A stretch of DNA of 8,656 nt, taken from Parcubacteria group bacterium Athens0416_74 (lineage in GTDB: Bacteria; Patescibacteriota; Minisyncoccia; Phycocordibacterales; UBA2100). The stretch covers positions 1-8,656 of the forward strand of contig VMEY01000041.1 in assembly GCA_007375785.1 (NCBI GenBank). Direction: 5' to 3'. How positions within the stretch are numbered: position 1 is the first letter of the stretch; every line of letters begins with the position of its first letter. Both the position numbers and the translations under genes were made by a program. The notes under the pieces are model-generated. The model saw nothing but the letters and a program-made list of their open reading frames with translations. It was not told where the DNA came from and made no database searches. Shown piece by piece: positions 6,204-8,656 of the stretch.

Positions 6204-6915
6204 GGAGATAGCCGGGCCACTTTGATTCGATTACCTTCGATACTTCCTCGTACCAGAATCCGTAACCGTCTCCCGTAAGATGGAGTCCGTCCGGCGCATA
6301 GAAGCGAGTCGGGTTCGAGCTGAATGGGTCTTTCGCCGTATACAAGTCCACATACGCAACCTCATACTTTTCTGCGGAAGCTAAGAAAGGGCTTCGGACC
6401 TGGGATGCGCGATATGTCCACAGCCATCCGAATGCACGAGGGAAGAACGGCGCATCACCCACCCTTCCCGCCGTTAGGAGTACCACCCTATCCGATACTT
6501 CCTTCGCATTCTTGAGAACAAGTGATATGTCATCGCGCAATTGCTCGAGAGATGTGAAGCGGATTACATCATTGGCTCCGATTTGTATAAGGACGATATC
6601 ATACGTGCCTTTTTGCCTGAGTGAGAATTGCGCCGCTATATCACGTGTCCGAGCACCACTCATCGCATAGTTTTCGATTGAGGCATCGAGTGCACTCGAG
6701 AGCCTGCCGGCAACAGTCTCCTCAGAGTTTGACCCCACTCCGACAGCCGTGCTATCTCCAAGAACCAGCATGTGCACTCTCCCCTCTGAACGAGAGAAAG
6801 GTTTCGCTACATTCACGAGCTGCTCACTTGTATCAACGAGCCTGGAAATGCGGACGTACTGATACACCGCGTACGCTACGATGATAAGCGCGACCGCGAC
6901 AACCACGTATTTCAT
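6193..6915 (-). CDS. SGNH/GDSL-family hydrolase, membrane-anchored
   Basis: The 240-residue protein begins with a hydrophobic helix (about 3-20) that looks like a signal anchor, then carries all SGNH blocks: GDST (53-56, nucleophile S55), SGA with G87, GAND (113-116, N115) and DGLH (209-212, D209 and H212). These enzymes are esterases or lipases of the alpha/beta/alpha SGNH fold; the predicted location is the outer face of the cytoplasmic membrane, where substrates could be acyl groups on lipids, glycans or peptidoglycan. The true substrate is unknown. The start at 6915 puts the membrane helix first and is 8 bases after the PspC-domain gene stop. Its 3' end overlaps the MutY gene by 11 bases, so this is a tight operon. 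All catalytic residues are present and it looks intact. Confidence 0.9.
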   Translation of the reverse strand: MKYVVVAVALIIVAYAVYQYVRISRLVDTSEQLVNVAKPFSRSEGRVHMLVLGDSTAVGVGSNSEETVAGRLSSALDASIENYAMSGARTRDIAAQFSLRQKGTYDIVLIQIGANDVIRFTSLEQLRDDISLVLKNAKEVSDRVVLLTAGRVGDAPFFPRAFGWLWTYRASQVRSPFLASAEKYEVAYVDLYTAKDPFSSNPTRFYAPDGLHLTGDGYGFWYEEVSKVIESKWPGYLHER

Positions 6916-6923
6916 GAGCGTTT

Positions 6924-7151
6924 TTATGCGCTTGGAGCGGCTTCTTTATTCTCATGAATGACGGGCTCCTGCACAGGCATGATGAGTATCGCGATGAAGT
7001 ACCCAATGACGCCCGGGAAAAAGCCGGTGCAGAGTACGAAGAAAACAAAGAGCACGCGGAGGACTGTCACGTCGACGAGGAAGTATTCGGCAAAGCCTGC
7101 AATGACGCCGGCGACGATACCTTTTTGAGGAATGCGTTTGAGTGTTTTCAT
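6924..7151 (-). CDS. PspC-domain small membrane protein
   Basis: This 75-residue protein has the PspC domain: a basic start followed by GIVAGVIAGFAEYFLVD (about 11-27), VTVLRVLFVFF with the first hydrophobic stretch, and a second stretch (about 41-60) ending in the typical MP. In enterobacteria PspC is part of the phage-shock envelope-stress response, but stand-alone PspC domains are common and their role is often unknown; there are no other psp genes here. The C-terminal tail is short and hydrophilic. The ATG at 7151 follows an extended -10 promoter so closely that the message might be leaderless. It is followed after 8 bases by the SGNH gene and preceded after 30 bases by the HAD gene. Confidence 0.9.
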   Translation of the reverse strand: MKTLKRIPQKGIVAGVIAGFAEYFLVDVTVLRVLFVFFVLCTGFFPGVIGYFIAILIMPVQEPVIHENKEAAPSA

Positions 7152-7157
7152 GAGAGA

Positions 7158-7166
7158 AGTATACCA
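7158..7166 (-). promoter_or_regulatory. Extended -10 promoter candidate before the PspC-domain gene
   Basis: The minus strand reads TGGTATACT, a TG-N extended -10 box (TATACT matches 5 of 6 consensus bases). Only six bases (TCTCTC) separate it from the PspC ATG at 7151, so transcription would begin at or near the start codon and produce a leaderless mRNA. No ribosome binding site precedes this ATG, which agrees with that reading. No clear -35 box is present. Confidence 0.35.
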
Positions 7167-7181
7167 ACCCTGGCCGCTTGA

Positions 7182-7871
7182 CTACAGCTTGTAAATGACG
7201 TCCTTTCGCTCCACCACCACGTCCCATTTCTGTCGCTTCGCCTCGCGGAAAAGCTTTGCATTCGGGTTGAAGCATATCGGCTTTGCGACCATCTCAAGAA
7301 AAGAAATGTCGGATTCAGTATCCCCCACTCCGATGGAGTGTGCGAGCGTGAGGCCCTCTTTCTCTATTGCACGCTTCACCACGTTGGCCTTGTTGTATAT
7401 CAAATGTTCGTCGACTACCTCGCCGGTGAAAAGATCTTGCGGCCCGATCTCGTAGACAATGCCGTACGCCTTATCAAAACCAATCTTCGGACAAAACTTA
7501 TCGAGCACTGTCTTTGGCGAATGTGACACAGCGAGCAGAAAGTAATCCTTTTCCTTGAGCTCTGCAATCAGGTCACGCGTATAGCGATACGTGCGCTTCC
7601 ACTGCGCGTCGACCATCTCTTTCGCCGCATCTGCCAGGTCTCCATAGTGCACCCCCTTGAGATGGGAGCGGAAGGCACGGACGACGGCTTCAATGTACTC
7701 TTGATAATCTCCTTCCCTATCGAGCCACTTGAGCTGCTCTTTTTCGTACACCTTTTGCGCGTCTTCGGGGAAGGCGCCTCGATCGATGAGCTTCTCTACG
7801 AGCTGTATGAGGAGGCTCGAGCGGAAGATAGTCCCGTCTACGTCAAATACCGCTACCCGCCGCTCTTTCAT
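7182..7871 (-). CDS. HAD-superfamily phosphatase, subfamily IB (SerB-like)
   Basis: This cytoplasmic phosphatase of 229 residues carries the four HAD motifs: DVDGT (nucleophile D10 and acid D12) near the N-terminus, a motif II serine in AVSHSP (about 114-119), a motif III lysine near YNKANVV (about K161), and GDTESD (183-188) binding the magnesium. The helical cap between motifs I and II and the overall size fit the IB group that includes phosphoserine phosphatase and related phosphotransferases; the substrate is not predictable. I chose the ATG at 7871 over the GTG at 7877 because AGGA (7882-7879) lies 7 bases before the ATG but only one base before the GTG. First gene of the minus-strand run, 30 bases before the PspC gene. 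Confidence 0.9.
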   Translation of the reverse strand: MKERRVAVFDVDGTIFRSSLLIQLVEKLIDRGAFPEDAQKVYEKEQLKWLDREGDYQEYIEAVVRAFRSHLKGVHYGDLADAAKEMVDAQWKRTYRYTRDLIAELKEKDYFLLAVSHSPKTVLDKFCPKIGFDKAYGIVYEIGPQDLFTGEVVDEHLIYNKANVVKRAIEKEGLTLAHSIGVGDTESDISFLEMVAKPICFNPNAKLFREAKRQKWDVVVERKDVIYKL

Positions 7872-7878
7872 ATCCACA

Positions 7879-7882
7879 TCCT
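7879..7882 (-). promoter_or_regulatory. Ribosome binding site deciding the HAD gene start
   Basis: AGGA on the minus strand stands 7 bases before the ATG at 7871, the normal spacing. It would be only one base from the GTG at 7877, so the shorter product is preferred. Confidence 0.5.
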
Positions 7883-7941
7883 ACCCCAAAGCAGCGGACT
7901 TGCGAGAATGCCCCCAGACCATTAGAGTGAACTTAGTCAAT

Positions 7942-7963
7942 ATACGTCGGCAAACCGACGTAT
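7942..7963. repeat. Perfect 9-bp inverted repeat with 4-base spacer, possible operator
   Basis: ATACGTCGG (7942-7950) and CCGACGTAT (7955-7963) are perfect inverted repeats around CAAA. The palindrome stands between the minus-strand HAD gene and the plus-strand cassette, 35 bases before the cassette start and about 70 before the HAD start. No T-run follows on either strand, so it is not a typical terminator. The symmetry and place suggest a dimeric repressor site or an RNA hairpin in a cassette leader. The rest of this 126-base intergenic stretch shows no convincing promoter pair. Confidence 0.6.
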
Positions 7964-7982
7964 GGGGCTGGAAACGCAAAAT

Positions 7983-7987
7983 GGAGG
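7983..7987 (+). promoter_or_regulatory. Shine-Dalgarno site for the cassette's first gene
   Basis: GGAGG lies 10 bases before the ATG at 7998. It is the strongest ribosome site in the window and favours this start over the in-frame ATG at 7962, which lies inside the palindrome and has no ribosome site. Confidence 0.55.
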
Positions 7988-7997
7988 CGATACGCAC

Positions 7998-8375
7998 ATG
8001 TGCGGAAGATTCGTAAACGTCAGGACTGAATACCGTGGGGTACTCAAGCTCCCCAAGGGAGGTTCATGCTCTCCAAGGGAACTCGAGGCCGTGTACAGCG
8101 ACATCGACGGGACGGAGCGTGCTCGGCTGAGCCGCGAGGTGCTGAAGGTGATTCCTGGACATCGGCGGAGCGAGTTCTTCGATTGGGTCAAACGGAAGTG
8201 CTCGGCACCGGACTCCACTCCGAAGCCCGGCCCAGCAGATCCGGGAATGGTCGAGCTGTTCATGTTCTATCTGCTCGGTCATCGTGCCTCGTCCTGCAAG
8301 AAGTCCGTGCACGACGTGGCTCGCGAAATCATCTCGACACCGTCGGCCGCTGATGAAATCTGGAAGGCGGCATGA
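7998..8375 (+). CDS. Hypothetical protein of unknown family (first gene of a two-gene cassette)
   Basis: I do not recognise this 125-residue protein. It is soluble-looking with no signal peptide or membrane helix, is rich in Arg, Lys and Glu, and has cysteines at 2, 24, 68 and 100. A Pro/Gly-rich linker (about 70-83) divides an N-terminal part, containing a likely helix rich in charged residues (about 38-50), from a C-terminal helical part starting with MVELFMFYLLGH (84-95). The start MCGRF resembles the catalytic N-terminus of SRAP/YedK proteins, but no other SRAP motif follows. The start at 7998 is supported by GGAGG at 7983-7987; a longer start at 7962 is less likely. Its TGA overlaps the next ATG (ATGA, 8372-8375), so the two genes are probably coupled and end at the terminator near 8580. 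Base composition is somewhat richer in GC than the neighbouring minus-strand genes. Confidence 0.7.
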   Translation: MCGRFVNVRTEYRGVLKLPKGGSCSPRELEAVYSDIDGTERARLSREVLKVIPGHRRSEFFDWVKRKCSAPDSTPKPGPADPGMVELFMFYLLGHRASSCKKSVHDVAREIISTPSAADEIWKAA

Positions 8376-8536
8376 CGCAGAAGTCCGAGGTCATCTGTTC
8401 CAGGCACAACTGCCACTGCATCAAGCGCGGGCAACTCGACATCTGCCTCAAGTGTGAGGCCGAGAAACACGCGAGGCAGTTTTCCAACGAGCCTGGACAC
8501 GCCGACGACAAGCAGCCGAAGACGCAGCTGTCGTAG
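8372..8536 (+). CDS. 54-residue cysteine-cluster protein, possible zinc ribbon
   Basis: This short frame starts at the ATG overlapping the previous stop (ATGA) and runs to TAG at 8534-8536. Its first half has cysteines at 9, 14, 16, 25 and 28 with histidines at 12 and 15, ending in CLKC, a C-x2-C knuckle. That spacing could hold one zinc ion as a minimal zinc-ribbon-like fold; this is inference. The second half is hydrophilic and probably unstructured (HADDKQPKTQLS). A purine-rich GGAAGG lies a few bases before the start. The strict overlap with the upstream gene, the dense cysteine pattern and the terminator about 20 bases after the stop support it as a real gene. No known family is recognised. 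Confidence 0.6.
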   Translation: MTQKSEVICSRHNCHCIKRGQLDICLKCEAEKHARQFSNEPGHADDKQPKTQLS

Positions 8537-8556
8537 GGCCAGCACGAGAAGTTCAA

Positions 8557-8587
8557 GGGGGCGGCCATCGAGCCGCCCTTTTCTTTT
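8557..8587 (+). terminator. Rho-independent terminator of the two-gene cassette
   Basis: GGGCGGC (8559-8565) pairs perfectly with GCCGCCC (8572-8578) around the loop CATCGA, and the stem is followed by TTTTCTTTT (8579-8587). It lies 22 bases after the stop of the cysteine-rich gene, giving a clear transcription end. On the minus strand there is no T-run after the stem, so it acts in the plus direction only. Confidence 0.85.
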
Positions 8588-8656
8588 GGCCCTGTTCGGC
8601 TATTTCTTCCTGTTCATGAGCATCACCCTGTTTTTCCTTTTCCCCCTCTTCCTGGA

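Noticed and set aside
7998..8012. MCGRF start, as in SRAP/YedK (HMCES) abasic-site shield proteins
   Set aside because: Only the first five residues match. At 125 residues the protein is shorter than SRAP domains, and the later Asn, Glu and His motifs of that family are not seen.
8588..8656. Pyrimidine-rich end with open frames on both strands (a hydrophobic plus-strand frame with ATG at 8616; charged minus-strand frames)
   Set aside because: Too short and ambiguous: the tract stays open mainly because it is low-complexity. No ribosome site precedes 8616, and the window ends before any frame can be judged.

Overview
The window (8,656 bases, moderately GC-rich, standard stop codons including TGA) looks like chromosomal DNA of a small-genome bacterium, most likely a Candidate Phyla Radiation / Patescibacteria member of the Parcubacteria type. 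That placement is inferred from protein style: a membrane-anchored family 5 solute-binding protein without a lipobox beside secG and an RNase J gene, an RNase J with a long basic low-complexity N-terminal tail, a short MutY-like glycosylase with no cysteine at all, and mostly weak ribosome binding sites. No rRNA, tRNA, CRISPR array or insertion sequence was found.

Layout. Positions 1-380 (minus): the first 12 codons of groEL, preceded by a complete groES, with a good sigma70-type promoter at 444-473. Positions 483-4570 (plus): secG, a peptide/solute-binding protein gene broken near 1530-1567, then RNase J. Positions 4644-7871 (minus): six tightly packed genes, read in the order HAD phosphatase, PspC-domain protein, SGNH hydrolase, MutY-like glycosylase, HIT hydrolase, small two-helix membrane protein. 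Positions 7942-8587 (plus): a self-contained two-gene cassette of unknown function with its own palindrome, Shine-Dalgarno site and rho-independent terminator. The last 69 bases are pyrimidine-rich and not assignable. No gene-free stretch exceeds 300 bases; the longest lies between the HAD gene and the cassette (7872-7997) and holds the palindrome.

Two things need attention before the annotation is reused. First, the solute-binding protein gene contains a 17-base perfect match to the Illumina TruSeq adapter (1551-1567), exactly where the family alignment loses about 20-30 residues and next to a 1-base frameshift. The break is therefore most likely a library or assembly artefact and not a real pseudogene. 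Second, the RNase J reading frame goes straight from its low-complexity tail into the strand before the HGHLDH motif, lacking the first beta strands and the usual GG-x-x-EIG-x-N motif. That is either another small assembly deletion or a genuine oddity.

Biologically, the left half is housekeeping protein folding, secretion, solute binding and RNA decay. The minus-strand run mixes DNA and nucleotide maintenance (MutY, HIT, HAD) with envelope proteins (SGNH, PspC, small membrane protein). The candidate for something undescribed is the cassette at 7998-8536: a 125-residue protein of no family I recognise, translationally coupled through ATGA to a 54-residue protein carrying a five-cysteine, zinc-ribbon-like cluster.
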